Positions 14,705 to 24,245 of a stretch of 33,495 nucleotides of DNA are shown in pieces. Source of the stretch: Lachnospiraceae bacterium. Lineage in GTDB: Bacteria; Bacillota; Clostridia; Lachnospirales; Lachnospiraceae. The stretch lies in contig JAAUZX010000003.1 in NCBI GenBank assembly GCA_014804365.1, positions 1 to 33,495 on the forward strand. The letters run 5' to 3'. The notes under the pieces were generated by a model. It saw only the letters and a program-made list of their open reading frames with translations. It was not told where the DNA came from and did no database searches. Every line of letters starts with the position of its first letter. Position 1 is the stretch's first letter. Made by a program: the position numbers and the translations under genes.

Positions 14705-15315
14705 TGATAGAGATCAGGCATTTGTATAAGAGATTTGACGAGAAACAACTGTTTTCGGATTTGAATTTGGTTATTGAGGACGGTGAGTTTGTAGTATTCT
14801 GGGGAGAAAGCGGATGCGGGAAAACGACACTTCTCAACATGATCGGTTCCTTGGAGAAGATTGATCAGGGGGAAATTCTGGTTAATCATAAGGATATTTT
14901 TCAGAGGAAAAACCAGAGAGAGTATTTAAGAAATGAGGTGGGGTTTCTTTTCCAGAATTTTGCATTGATCGAGGCAAAAACGGTACGGGAGAACCTGAAT
15001 ATGGTAAAGAAACAGACTCGATCCGAGTATACAGTGGAGCAGGCACTGGAATATGTAGGTCTGTCAGATGCGGTAGATAAACAGGTGTTTAAGTTGTCGG
15101 GAGGAGAGCAGCAACGGGTAGCTCTTGCAAGACTTATGATTAAGAAGTGTTCTATTATATTGGCGGATGAACCTACAGGATCGCTGGATCCGGGCAATGC
15201 GGATAAGGTAATGGAGCTGCTGCAGGCATTTCATAAGATGGGTAGAACGGTCGTTCTGGTAACGCATGTTGAGAAGTATAAGCGGTTGGGGTTTCGCACA
15301 ATAGAAATAGCGTAA
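14701..15315 (+). CDS. ABC transporter ATP-binding protein (bacteriocin export/immunity type)
   Basis: A 204-residue ATPase of the MacB/LolD-like family that pairs with FtsX-type permeases. Walker A is WGESGCGKTTLL, the signature is LSGGEQQRVALAR, and Walker B is IILADEPTGSLD, followed by an H-loop in VVLVTHVEKY. The Q-loop is at GFLFQNFALIE. Length is normal. The start ATG overlaps the permease stop (14701-14704), so translation is coupled; a second ATG follows at once. Together with the permease it forms the transporter, and the next gene 61 nt downstream is probably part of the same transcript. Confidence 0.88.
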   Translation: MMIEIRHLYKRFDEKQLFSDLNLVIEDGEFVVFWGESGCGKTTLLNMIGSLEKIDQGEILVNHKDIFQRKNQREYLRNEVGFLFQNFALIEAKTVRENLNMVKKQTRSEYTVEQALEYVGLSDAVDKQVFKLSGGEQQRVALARLMIKKCSIILADEPTGSLDPGNADKVMELLQAFHKMGRTVVLVTHVEKYKRLGFRTIEIA

Positions 15316-15376
15316 AAGTTGTGCTATAGTATATTTATCATGTAGTATCGGGCGGCAGGAAACAAGGAGCATATTT

Positions 15377-15892
15377 ATGTGGAACAGCAAAACGAAACGG
15401 GTTTTGATTATCCTTGGGGTTACGGCGTGTCTGTATGTTTTTATATGGGGCATGAATGCGGATTTGCGGTATACTCCTTTTTGTAAGAAACTTGGTGGCG
15501 TCACAGGCGCATCAGCTACAACTCTCTGGAAAGAACCATATACATACAGTGTATGTAAGCCGGCTTTTTTGTCTTTTACAGGTAATCTGGGTATTTCTGA
15601 AACAAGCAGTAACAGCCATGAAACAACGGCAGATATCGTAATATGGCCGCAAGGAATCAGCAATTATGAAGTTAGGCTGGATATTTTTGTGCCGGTGCAG
15701 GTTGATGAGTATTCATCACATCATGTCGCTAAGAGTATGATGCTTGATCAGAACATGAAGCTTTTGGAGGATACGCCGGAGAATGTTGAATTGTATGAGC
15801 AGAATCTGGATAAAATCGAGAATTTATACCATAAAGCATATGAGATGTGGGGGATTTTGGGATCAGAGCAATACAGGCAACCGCCAGTCTGA
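15377..15892 (+). CDS. Membrane-anchored protein of unknown function, C-terminally frameshifted
   Basis: A 171-residue protein with a basic start (MWNSKTKR) and one hydrophobic segment (about 9-27), so it is secreted or N-terminally anchored. The rest is extracytoplasmic, with two cysteines (PFCKKLGG, SVCKPAF), a beta-rich middle and an acidic helix (NVELYEQNLDKIENLYHKAYEMW). AAGGAG lies 7 nt before ATG. I do not recognise the family. After W158 the frame ends in a non-natural-looking tail, GSEQYRQPPV. The frame one base back stays open and continues as GDFGIRAIQATASL. The switch point is a GGGGG run at 15849-15853, so the intact product may have been about 231 residues. Confidence 0.6.
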   Translation: MWNSKTKRVLIILGVTACLYVFIWGMNADLRYTPFCKKLGGVTGASATTLWKEPYTYSVCKPAFLSFTGNLGISETSSNSHETTADIVIWPQGISNYEVRLDIFVPVQVDEYSSHHVAKSMMLDQNMKLLEDTPENVELYEQNLDKIENLYHKAYEMWGILGSEQYRQPPV

Positions 15893-16071
15893 TCAGCATA
15901 GGCATTTGGTCTAAAGTTAAATGTGAACCGAAGAACAAGCCGTGGGTATTTGATGAAAGCGCGTGGGGCTGGGAATGGGCGGCGGCAATTGTATCGGAGT
16001 TCATGTCAGGTGCAGGTGCTTTTGAGATCGGCGGTTCTTGTAAATGGAAGTCGAAGCCGGATAAGAAATAA
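15847..16071 (+). CDS. Downstream frame of the 15377 gene, or separate small Trp-rich protein
   Basis: The frame opens at 15844, just at the GGGGG run, and encodes about 74 residues: an ATASLISIGIW hydrophobic segment, KVKCEPKNKPWVFDES, a Trp-rich AWGWEWAAAI, and EIGGSCKWKSKPDKK at the end. The only nearby start, GTG 15847, lacks a ribosome site and lies inside the previous gene, so a -1 frameshift (mutation, phase variation or recoding) from the 15377 gene is more likely than separate initiation. The two cysteines and Trp-rich core could make it a secreted peptide linked to the upstream ABC exporter, but this is speculative. Confidence 0.4.
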   Translation: MGDFGIRAIQATASLISIGIWSKVKCEPKNKPWVFDESAWGWEWAAAIVSEFMSGAGAFEIGGSCKWKSKPDKK

Positions 16072-16147
16072 CAGATTGCACTTTTAATTGAAGCATATAG
16101 TAACCGGGCAGGAGCGGGGCATTATGACATTATAGTAGGATGTCTGA

Positions 16148-16629
16148 TGGCTCCGTTCTTGTTTCGCGGCAAAAAGTTTTTATTACTTCGCGGCCAATGC
16201 TTCCGGAACTATGAAGGGAGGATTAGCAGCGGTCGTCTTATCCTATGAAGAAGAGGAAAGCTACACAATTGAGAGGGTTTCTCTTGCAGAGACAAACGCT
16301 GGCGGGGGAACAGATGAAGTAGACGTTCTGGAGATTTATGGTTTGAGTATAGTTCGTCTGTAGGTTATGAGTACAGAGTAGATCCGGGCGTTAAGAATAC
16401 GTCATATCCGTATGAAACAACACAGACGACGTTCAAGAATCTGAACAGTTCATATAGCGTAAGCAATGCCAAACTGGAAGGAGCATATAAAAATCTTTTC
16501 CAGATATACACGAGGTATTCGGACGGCGGACTGAGAATTGTACCGAACTCTGCCGGGGAGCTGAAAGCAGGGATGCGTCTCAGCCTTTTCGATGCGGGTA
16601 AAATCGGGTTTCCAAGTGGTAATTTATAA
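16148..16629 (+). pseudogene. Broken C-terminal remnant of a secreted protein
   Basis: The frame 16148-16363 reads FAAKSFYYFAANASGTMKGG, then VVLSYEEEESYTIERVSL, and stops. A second frame, opening at 16318, takes over with FEYSSSVGYEYRVDPG and runs to TAA 16627-16629 (LKAGMRLSLFDAGKIGFPSG). The overlap at about 16318-16342 marks a frameshift. Neither piece has a ribosome site. The composition (Tyr, Ser, Thr, Gly, beta-strand-like) suggests an extracellular protein. I do not recognise the parent family. The whole 16072-16669 stretch holds nothing else apart from a TATAAT at 16640-16645 that may serve the next gene. Confidence 0.55.
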
Positions 16630-16669
16630 TTGAATAGTATATAATACAATTTAGAAGGCAGGTGATTTT

Positions 16670-17203
16670 ATGGAACCCTTGAAAAAGGAAGAAGTATATA
16701 CGATCGAAGATATTTATTCATTGCCGGACGGTGAACGTGCAGAACTGGTTGATGGAAAAATTTATTATATGGCTCCGCCAAATACGAATCATCAAAGACT
16801 GGTCCATTTTTTTGATAGGGAAATCGGTAATTATATTCAAAGGCATGAAGGAGAATGGGAAGTGTTTCCCGCTCCTTTTGCAGTTTTTTTAGATAAAAGC
16901 GATAAAAACTATGTGGAACCGGATATATCTGTTGTTTGCGAGAAAAATAAGATCACAGAGCGGGGATGTAACGGCGCTCCGGATTGGATAATTGAAATCG
17001 TTTCACCGGGCAGCAAGGCTATGGACTATTTTACAAAGCTATTTAAATATCGAACTGCCGGTGCAAGAGAATACTGGATCGTTGATCCTGCTAAGCAGCG
17101 GGTTACGGCTTACTTTTTTGATAAAGAATCAGTGGAGGAGTATTCTTTTGGAACTGATATTCCGGTGGGAATATATGAAGGATTTACTATAAGAATAGAA
17201 TAA
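16670..17203 (+). CDS. Uma2-family (DUF820) PD-(D/E)XK nuclease-like protein
   Basis: A 177-residue protein with the full Uma2 pattern: GERAELVDGKIYYMAPPN near the start, FPAPFAVFLD, then EPDISVVCEK (D85), APDWIIEIVSPGS (E109) and a downstream lysine and tyrosine (K123, Y127), followed by REYWIVDPAKQ. These are the presumed D, E-x-K-type nuclease residues and all are present. The family is abundant in cyanobacteria and clostridia and its cellular role is unsettled. AGGTGA lies 6 nt before ATG. It appears monocistronic. A TATAAT at 16640-16645 suggests a very short leader, though its -35 is weak. Confidence 0.9.
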   Translation: MEPLKKEEVYTIEDIYSLPDGERAELVDGKIYYMAPPNTNHQRLVHFFDREIGNYIQRHEGEWEVFPAPFAVFLDKSDKNYVEPDISVVCEKNKITERGCNGAPDWIIEIVSPGSKAMDYFTKLFKYRTAGAREYWIVDPAKQRVTAYFFDKESVEEYSFGTDIPVGIYEGFTIRIE

Positions 17204-17319
17204 GGGACACTAAGTAAGAATACGGCAAAGGCCGGAATTTGAGAGAGTCTCTGTTTACAAGGGCAGATGTGAAATGGGAGAACACTGCGATACAAACGAT
17301 TGACGAGAGGGGTAGGAAA

Positions 17320-20300
17320 ATGATATCAAGAAAGCGAGTGCTATCAGGAAAACGAATATTAGCGGGTATTTTGACGGCGGTGCTGGTGATTTCGTCTGCA
17401 CAGCTTCCGATGAGTGCTGTCTATGCGGAGGAGATTACGGCAGCTGCGCAGGAGAATGAGAACGGCGACCCGAAGCAGGAATCCGGAGAAAGCGCATCAA
17501 GTACAGATAATACGGTAACAGAGAAGCTGGGCGGGAATGAAGCAGGGGATGTGGAAGAAACTTCCCAGAGCGATGACGCTGCAAATGAAGACACAAATAA
17601 GCAAAATCCCTCAGATGAGGAGGCAGGGCAACCGTCTGACGGAGAGGATATTTCGGATATGGATGCACAGGAACCGTCTGATGAGGTGGACCCGACAGAG
17701 GGTGATGATGCGGCGAGTGAAGATGGGGAAGACGGGATCGAAGAGTCTGATACGGAAGAACTCTATGCTACTGGAATTTCAGATAATGATCTTGTAGAAT
17801 CGGAATTACAGGAAATAATGATAGAGGCTGAAATAGACGGTGCCTATCAGTTTGGAGGCGCGCCGTCAAAGCGGGGGAATCTCTCAGTCTATTCGGTATC
17901 TGTGCAGAGCGATGAAGCCGTAGATTATCTTTATCAGCAGATGCTGGCGCGCGAGGAGATGATTGATATCTCGGCTTACAACATACCGTATGATTCATCT
18001 GGATTGAACATATTAGGTAATCTGGTAAGCGGCATACTGAATGAACATCCGGATCTCTATTTTGTTGAGCGGAGATATGGCTACCGGGGCAATGGAACGA
18101 TTATTACTGCTATTACGTTTACATATATTAACACCTATGACGATGCCGCTTTCAAACAAAGTGTTACCACGGCGCTGTCGCGTGTGGACAGCCAGATGAG
18201 CGACTTGGAGAAGGCGGTTGTTTTACATGATTATCTTACCGTTAATTGTGAGTATGATTATCAGAATTATCTTAACAAAACAATCCTGCCCGATTCATAT
18301 AATGCGTACGGTACACTGGTGAATCGCACCGCGGTATGTCAGGGATATGCGCTTACCTACAAATATCTGTTGAATCAGGTGGGAATCGACTGTTATATGG
18401 TCACCAGTACTTCCATGAATCATGCATGGAATATGATTGTGTTGGATGGTAAGTATTATCAGGTAGACGTTACATGGGATGATCCTGTATGGGATAAGAT
18501 CGGCCAATCGGTGCATACCTATATGTTCTGCAGTGATGCAGTTTTTCAGGATGCCAATCATCAACATTATGATTGGTATGTGACAAGCGGCGGCGAGGTG
18601 GTTGATTATCAGGCTACTGACACGCGTTATGATAATGCTTTCTGGACAAATTGTGACTCGCCATTAGTGCTGGCAGGGGATGAATGCTATTACGTGTCTT
18701 CTAAGGGTAGTATTAATAAGACCAATCTTTCTCAGATTACGAATCAGGGAACGACAGTGGTGAGTATCGGCACATGGCCGGTCTGGGGTGGAGGCGGTAG
18801 CTGGGGAGGTAGCTTTTCCGGACTTTTCCAGATAGGCGACCGTTTATACTATAATGATAGCTCATCCATCTACAGCATTGCCATGGATGGTACGGGTAAA
18901 CGCGAAGAGTTTACGGCTGATACATCTACAGGTTATATATACGGCAGCGCTTACTGTCAGGGCAAGGTGTTGTATGCTTTGCACAAAGATCCGAATGAAA
19001 CGGGAAAAGAAGAAGTATTGACAGTCGATATCACTATGGAGGGTATCGATCCTGTTGATATTCCGGTGCAGCGTGTCGAACTGAGCGCCTACACACTGGA
19101 ACTGGCAGAAGGAGAAGAGGCCGAGCTGTCTGCGACAGTTTATCCTACGTATGCCGCGGATTCTGCCGTAACATGGGCAAGTGATGATGAAACAGTAGCA
19201 ACGGTGGATAATGGCAGGGTGCGTGCAGTTTCAGTCGGCGGCTGTACTGTTACAGCCACGGCAGGGGGTAAGAAAGCGGAATGTACTATACAGGTAAAGG
19301 GCGCACTTAATCTCAATAATCTGTCATACGAATACACTACAGTGGATGATGCGAAGATCAGTTCTGCAGCGAATGGAAGACCGAAGCTTTTGATTTTCTA
19401 CAGCAATACATGTGGCAATTGCCGGAATACTATTCGGGGAATAAGCAATAAGATCGATCAGTTTGAGGGCATAGATATCTATGCAATGGAGACAAATGGC
19501 GGAACAAAGGAAGCTGTCGCCGAATTTCAGAGTCAATATGGCTGTGAGGAGATTACTTTTTCCTATGATATTGATGGGACTAATCAAAACAGCATGTGGG
19601 CGTATGCGCGGACAGGCGGAATCAACGCGGGTGGCACGATTTCATGGCCAGTGATCTGTTATATTGATGCAGATAACCGCTTGCAGTATATGACCACGTC
19701 ATATATTGCAGTGGATGAGATACTGTCTAATCTGAAAGAATATTGCAATGCCACAGTCGAAGCGCCTCAGATCTATACGATCACATACGTTTTAAGCGGT
19801 GGTACGAACAGTGTCTATAATCCGTCCACATACACATCGGAGACGGACACGATTATTTTACAGAATGCGACCAGAGACGGTTATCAGTTTGAGGGCTGGT
19901 ATAAGGATTCGGCATATACGGTCAGAGCGATACAGATCGCAAAAGGAAGTACGGGAAACATAACGCTCTATGCGAAGTGGAGTGAGATTTCGGATACAGG
20001 TCTGCCGGAAGTGGATATGTCACCGGCGGATGGTAACGTTGTTATGGGATTTTCGGGTGCATACTATACGGAGAGCGCGGATAAGATTTTGAATCGATTG
20101 AATGCAATCCGGCGGGAGGCATGTACTCAGGGAGTCAGGAATCCGCGAACAGGAAGCCCGCTGACCATGAGTGACTATGTTCCACTCAAGTGGTCATCGG
20201 ATCTGGAAGCGATTGCCAGAATCAGAGCAGCCGAGGCATCTGTCAATAATTCCCATACAAGGCTCAATGAGAGCAGTTGTTTTACTGTAGTCACTAACAA

Positions 20301-23300
20301 TGGTGTAAAGTCGACGGCGGAAAATCTGGCATGGAATTCAGTGGGGCTAATGGCAGGCATTGAGCAGTGGTATGATGAGAAGAGTAACTGGGTAAACCAG
20401 TCGGGAGGCCAGGTGGGACATTACACGAGTATCATCAATCCGGAATATACCTATGTCGGACTGGGAGCTTTTCGACTTTCAACCGGCGGCTGGTACAGTG
20501 TGGCGCAGGAATTTAGTCGCAGTACGTCTATGGATGAGCGTAAGAATGGTACGAAGGGAAATTGTATACAGTATCTGGAGGTAGCCGGTGGTTCGATAAA
20601 GGATTTGAAATTTGATAAGGACATGGCCGGCTTTATCAGGGAAGGAGATTCGTATAAGATTCCGCTGAACGTTACGGCAACATACAATGATTATTATGGG
20701 AATGTCAAAAGTTACAGTGGACCTTATCAGGCAGGCGGAAGATGGTATTCATCTGATCAGAACGTTGCGTTAGTGGATGGCACCGGTATGGTGACTGCTT
20801 TGGCAAAAGGAACTACTACGATCACTTTCAGAGGAGGTATTAAGTCTGCGGCTGCGGAAATTACAGTCTATGGCATGAATGAGAGCCCGATTCGGATTCA
20901 ACGGCCGGATAAGACAACCTATAAAGTTGGGCAGAAGCTGGATGCTTCGGGTGGAAAAGTGACATATGTGTCAGGCACAAAAACTGTTACCGAGAATATG
21001 AAAGCCGATATGGTAAGCGGATTTGATTCAACAAAGCCCGGGATCTGTACAGTGACGGTTACCTGCGGTGGCTATGCGGCATCTTTCGAAAACTTGATCA
21101 TAGCGGAACCGGAATTGACTGCGGACTGCGGCTGGGCGCTCAGCGAGATTCCGTTGCCTGAAAATGCCTATGGAACTTATGCATGGCAGGACAATACGCA
21201 GATTATTGACAAAGTAGGTGTTCATATCTTTGATGCAGTATTTACTCCGTATGACAAGGGGTTATTCCAGGAACTAACGGATCTGAAAATACAGGTAACT
21301 GCACAGATGGAATTGGGATCTGGCACGGAGGTTACCTTTAAAAGCAATGCCTATACATATAGCGGGGTGAATCAGGAACCGAAGGTGGTGGTGTCAACCC
21401 CGAATGCCGTACTGGTGGAGGAACAGGATTATACATTAACCTATCTGAATAACAAAAACGCCGGTACTGCGACGGTGTTTGTGGAAGGAATCAATTATTA
21501 TCGCGGTAGTATCAGCAGGACATTTGAAATCATGCCGGCCCCATTGGAGATTAAGGCGAAGGATAAGGCAATTCTGATTGATGAGCGGATTCCGGCGGGC
21601 AATGAGTATGAGTACGAGGTTAATGGTCTGATGACCGATGATTCGCTGATTGTTATGCCGTCTTTCTCTTGTGGTATCGTAAACAGTGCGGTGGCAGGGC
21701 GTTATGAGATCGTACCCTATGGCGCGGATGCAGGGGCGAACTATACCATATCCTATGTGAACGGCAGATTGACTGTAGCGAGCGAATATGTTTCCTGTAC
21801 CGTGAGGTTTGATGTGCAGGGGCATGGAACGGCTCCGGATGATCAGATCGATGTCAAAGTCGGTAGTACGCTCAACAGACCGACAGATCCGACGGAGGCA
21901 GGATACCGTTTCGACGGCTGGTATCAGGACGCAGCATGTATGAAAGCATGGAATTTTGACACGGATATCGTACAGTCGGATATGACTTTGTATGCGAAGT
22001 GGCTCGGCGGAAGTGTGGGCGGTGAATTTACATTTCAGGAGATCGCCGATGTATATTATACCGGTAAAGCATATAAGCCTGTGATAAGTGTATACGACGG
22101 TGATACACTTTTAAAGTCGGGCAGGGACTATCAGATCAGATATTACAATAACGTGAATGCCAACAAGGGTGGTGTACGGAAGCAGGGGAACGGTGAAGGC
22201 ACATATTTTAATGCGGCCCTTCCCTATGTGGAGATTATCGGTAAGGGTAATTATACGGATCGGATCAAGGACGGAAACAAGGATACGGTCAAGGTCAATT
22301 TTAATATTCTCAGGACTTCGATCGGCGACGGCAGTAGTCAGGCGGCTGAAGGAATCGTATTGAAGGTCTCAGATCAGCTGGTGACGGCAAAGAAAGTACA
22401 GAAGCCATTTACATCCATTAAGTATGTCAAAGGTATGAAAAAGGGCACTGACTTTAATGTGAGTCTGACGGTGGAAAATGCACGCGATCAGTCAGGAAGG
22501 AGTCTGCAGAAGGGATTGGAACTTGAAGATGCTGCCGTTCCGGCAGGTTACAGTGGTGAGTTTCTGCTGACCGTAGAGGGTGTAGGCAATTATGAGGGCA
22601 GCATTTGCAGGGAAATTTATGTAACGGATAAGACGCATCTGATCAAGAATGCAACGATCACGATCGGAAGAAATCTGAAGAACATTACCTTTACAGGGGA
22701 ACCGGTACAATTGAAACCTGCAGAGACAGATTCGGCGGATACCTTTACCGTAAAATACGGAAAAACTTTCCTCAAGCCCGGTCGGGATTATACGGTGAGC
22801 TATCTGGATAAAAGCAATGAAAGAGTCGGAAAAGCGACGCTTGTCATTACGGGAATGGGAGAGTATGCCGGAAGTAAAACAGCGACTTTTAATATTAAGG
22901 GAAGACCGTTTACGGCTAAGACGGTTCTGGTGGAAGGTATAGAGGATAAGGTATATACGGGCAGGGCGATTACACAGAACGGTGCTACACTGACATACGG
23001 CACGGAAGCTGAGAAGCTGCGGTACGGAACGGACTACACAATAAGCTACAGCAAGAATATCAATAAGGGCACGGCCACGATGACTTTTAAGGGTGCCATG
23101 AATGCGGGATACAGCGGCAGCTTTAAGAAAACTTTCAAGATCACAGCGGCTGATATTACGAGTGTAAATCGTTCGGAAACGATGCAGAATATGGTCTTTA
23201 ACTATAGCAAGGCGGGTGTGAAGCCCGTAGACGAGATCAGCCTTACGAACCAAGAGGGATTTACGCTGCGAAACGGTAAAGATTACACGCTCAAGTATGC

Positions 23301-24006
23301 CAATAACAAAGCGGTAGCAGGTGCTTCTGCCGAGAAGCCGCCGACAGTGACCGTGAAGGGTAAGGGTAACTATGCCGGCGAATTTAATCTTAATTTTGAA
23401 ATTATCAGGGCTGATCTTGGAGCGGGTAGTATTCAGATTAAAACGACACCGGTTGAGTATAAAGATAATAAGGCGGAAGATTATGCCTATAAGCCTGCTG
23501 TGAAGCTGACAGACGGCAAAGCGGCGCTTCGTGCGGGTACGGATTACGAGATTGCATATCGGAATAATACGCAGGCGGATTATGAGAGATATATACAGAA
23601 GCTGCAGGGGCAGGCCTCAGCGGGCGGCAATTTGACGCAAGATGGCGATCTGACGGCGGAAGATGGCGTGCCGGTGGCGGTCATTACCGAAGCAGAAGGA
23701 GCTTCATACAGGCTGGATCAACCGATTATCGTTCCGTTGCCGATTTATCAGGTAAAATTGAAGAAGGTCAATCTGACGGTAGAGATTGAAGAAGCGGTAT
23801 ACACGGGGAATCAGGTTACGCCGGAAGTGACGGTGTCTTATGACGGAAAACCGCTCACGGAAGGTCAGGATTATTCCCTTTCCTATGGCGCGAATACTGC
23901 ATCCGGTAAGAATAAGGGAAGCGTAGTGATTAATGGCATTGCACCGAATTACGGCGGCAGCGTGACTGTGAAATTTGATATTACGAAAAAGCCGATCTCA
24001 TATTAA
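17320..24006 (+). CDS. Giant secreted multi-domain protein: transglutaminase, Ig-like, thioredoxin-like, CAP
   Basis: A 2228-residue secreted protein. The order is: signal peptide (about 1-36, ending VYAEE); acidic low-complexity linker (41-149); transglutaminase-like domain with a complete triad C340 (AVCQGYA), H368 (NHAWN) and D383 (VDVTWDD); a propeller-like stretch; BIG2 Ig domain (583-661); thioredoxin-like domain with CGNC at 698-701; InlB B-repeat-like domain (about 817-887, FEGWYKDS and LYAKWS); CAP/SCP domain (about 913-1067, with ENLAWNS and GHYTSIINPEY); further Ig domains; a second B-repeat (about 1491-1564); and a series of beta-rich repeats with YxGK/G-x-Y patterns (about 1568-2228). 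No LPXTG, SLH or membrane anchor is visible at the C-terminus. ATG 17320 is used (GAGGGG 7 nt upstream); a TTG at 17239 lacks a ribosome site. Confidence 0.9.
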   Translation: MISRKRVLSGKRILAGILTAVLVISSAQLPMSAVYAEEITAAAQENENGDPKQESGESASSTDNTVTEKLGGNEAGDVEETSQSDDAANEDTNKQNPSDEEAGQPSDGEDISDMDAQEPSDEVDPTEGDDAASEDGEDGIEESDTEELYATGISDNDLVESELQEIMIEAEIDGAYQFGGAPSKRGNLSVYSVSVQSDEAVDYLYQQMLAREEMIDISAYNIPYDSSGLNILGNLVSGILNEHPDLYFVERRYGYRGNGTIITAITFTYINTYDDAAFKQSVTTALSRVDSQMSDLEKAVVLHDYLTVNCEYDYQNYLNKTILPDSYNAYGTLVNRTAVCQGYALTYKYLLNQVGIDCYMVTSTSMNHAWNMIVLDGKYYQVDVTWDDPVWDKIGQSVHTYMFCSDAVFQDANHQHYDWYVTSGGEVVDYQATDTRYDNAFWTNCDSPLVLAGDECYYVSSKGSINKTNLSQITNQGTTVVSIGTWPVWGGGGSWGGSFSGLFQIGDRLYYNDSSSIYSIAMDGTGKREEFTADTSTGYIYGSAYCQGKVLYALHKDPNETGKEEVLTVDITMEGIDPVDIPVQRVELSAYTLELAEGEEAELSATVYPTYAADSAVTWASDDETVATVDNGRVRAVSVGGCTVTATAGGKKAECTIQVKGALNLNNLSYEYTTVDDAKISSAANGRPKLLIFYSNTCGNCRNTIRGISNKIDQFEGIDIYAMETNGGTKEAVAEFQSQYGCEEITFSYDIDGTNQNSMWAYARTGGINAGGTISWPVICYIDADNRLQYMTTSYIAVDEILSNLKEYCNATVEAPQIYTITYVLSGGTNSVYNPSTYTSETDTIILQNATRDGYQFEGWYKDSAYTVRAIQIAKGSTGNITLYAKWSEISDTGLPEVDMSPADGNVVMGFSGAYYTESADKILNRLNAIRREACTQGVRNPRTGSPLTMSDYVPLKWSSDLEAIARIRAAEASVNNSHTRLNESSCFTVVTNNGVKSTAENLAWNSVGLMAGIEQWYDEKSNWVNQSGGQVGHYTSIINPEYTYVGLGAFRLSTGGWYSVAQEFSRSTSMDERKNGTKGNCIQYLEVAGGSIKDLKFDKDMAGFIREGDSYKIPLNVTATYNDYYGNVKSYSGPYQAGGRWYSSDQNVALVDGTGMVTALAKGTTTITFRGGIKSAAAEITVYGMNESPIRIQRPDKTTYKVGQKLDASGGKVTYVSGTKTVTENMKADMVSGFDSTKPGICTVTVTCGGYAASFENLIIAEPELTADCGWALSEIPLPENAYGTYAWQDNTQIIDKVGVHIFDAVFTPYDKGLFQELTDLKIQVTAQMELGSGTEVTFKSNAYTYSGVNQEPKVVVSTPNAVLVEEQDYTLTYLNNKNAGTATVFVEGINYYRGSISRTFEIMPAPLEIKAKDKAILIDERIPAGNEYEYEVNGLMTDDSLIVMPSFSCGIVNSAVAGRYEIVPYGADAGANYTISYVNGRLTVASEYVSCTVRFDVQGHGTAPDDQIDVKVGSTLNRPTDPTEAGYRFDGWYQDAACMKAWNFDTDIVQSDMTLYAKWLGGSVGGEFTFQEIADVYYTGKAYKPVISVYDGDTLLKSGRDYQIRYYNNVNANKGGVRKQGNGEGTYFNAALPYVEIIGKGNYTDRIKDGNKDTVKVNFNILRTSIGDGSSQAAEGIVLKVSDQLVTAKKVQKPFTSIKYVKGMKKGTDFNVSLTVENARDQSGRSLQKGLELEDAAVPAGYSGEFLLTVEGVGNYEGSICREIYVTDKTHLIKNATITIGRNLKNITFTGEPVQLKPAETDSADTFTVKYGKTFLKPGRDYTVSYLDKSNERVGKATLVITGMGEYAGSKTATFNIKGRPFTAKTVLVEGIEDKVYTGRAITQNGATLTYGTEAEKLRYGTDYTISYSKNINKGTATMTFKGAMNAGYSGSFKKTFKITAADITSVNRSETMQNMVFNYSKAGVKPVDEISLTNQEGFTLRNGKDYTLKYANNKAVAGASAEKPPTVTVKGKGNYAGEFNLNFEIIRADLGAGSIQIKTTPVEYKDNKAEDYAYKPAVKLTDGKAALRAGTDYEIAYRNNTQADYERYIQKLQGQASAGGNLTQDGDLTAEDGVPVAVITEAEGASYRLDQPIIVPLPIYQVKLKKVNLTVEIEEAVYTGNQVTPEVTVSYDGKPLTEGQDYSLSYGANTASGKNKGSVVINGIAPNYGGSVTVKFDITKKPISY

Positions 24007-24079
24007 AGCTGGCGCAAAAATTAATATTTTTGTTTTCGCGCATTTTAAAAGTTTATTTATAAAATTATAAATTTCCCTA

Positions 24080-24108
24080 TTGACACCCGGTTCGGATGGT
24101 GCTACTAT
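24080..24108 (+). promoter_or_regulatory. Consensus promoter of the broken ammonium transporter locus
   Basis: TTGACA (24080-24085) and TACTAT (24103-24108) are separated by exactly 17 nt. It drives a leader with a hairpin and a terminator before the amt remnant. Confidence 0.7.
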
Positions 24109-24123
24109 ACAATTCGTAAAAGC

Positions 24124-24155
24124 AAAGGCGCTTTGAGGAAACTCGAAGTGCCTTT
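24124..24155 (+). promoter_or_regulatory. Leader hairpin with GAAA loop
   Basis: AAAGGCGCTTTGAG (24124-24137) and CTCGAAGTGCCTTT (24142-24155) pair over 14 bp (two G-U pairs) closed by a GAAA tetraloop, about 15 nt after the predicted transcription start. With the terminator at 24246-24294 it forms an attenuation-like leader. I cannot name the class; an ANTAR-type or other nitrogen-responsive element is possible. Confidence 0.55.
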
Positions 24156-24245
24156 ACCGTTTATTTGAAAGCAGGCATGGCCATGGAAGACATCGTGCCG
24201 CGCTTTTGAAAAACAATGTACATATGACCTGATCATTAGAAAAAT

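Noticed and set aside
15847..16071. GG motif near the end of the Trp-rich frame as a double-glycine bacteriocin leader site
   Set aside because: The GG lies close to the C-terminus with only about 10 residues after it, and the frame has no ribosome site, so a leader-peptide reading is not supported.
22492..23253. Long minus-strand open frame (253 codons) inside the giant gene
   Set aside because: It lies wholly antisense to the Ig-like repeats, has no ribosome site or domain, and is explained by codon bias of the coding strand.
24011..24045. AT-rich inverted repeat after the giant gene as a terminator
   Set aside because: CAAAAAT-TAAT-ATTTTTG (24015-24032) is perfect but has almost no GC pairs, and the following T-run is interrupted; too weak to call.
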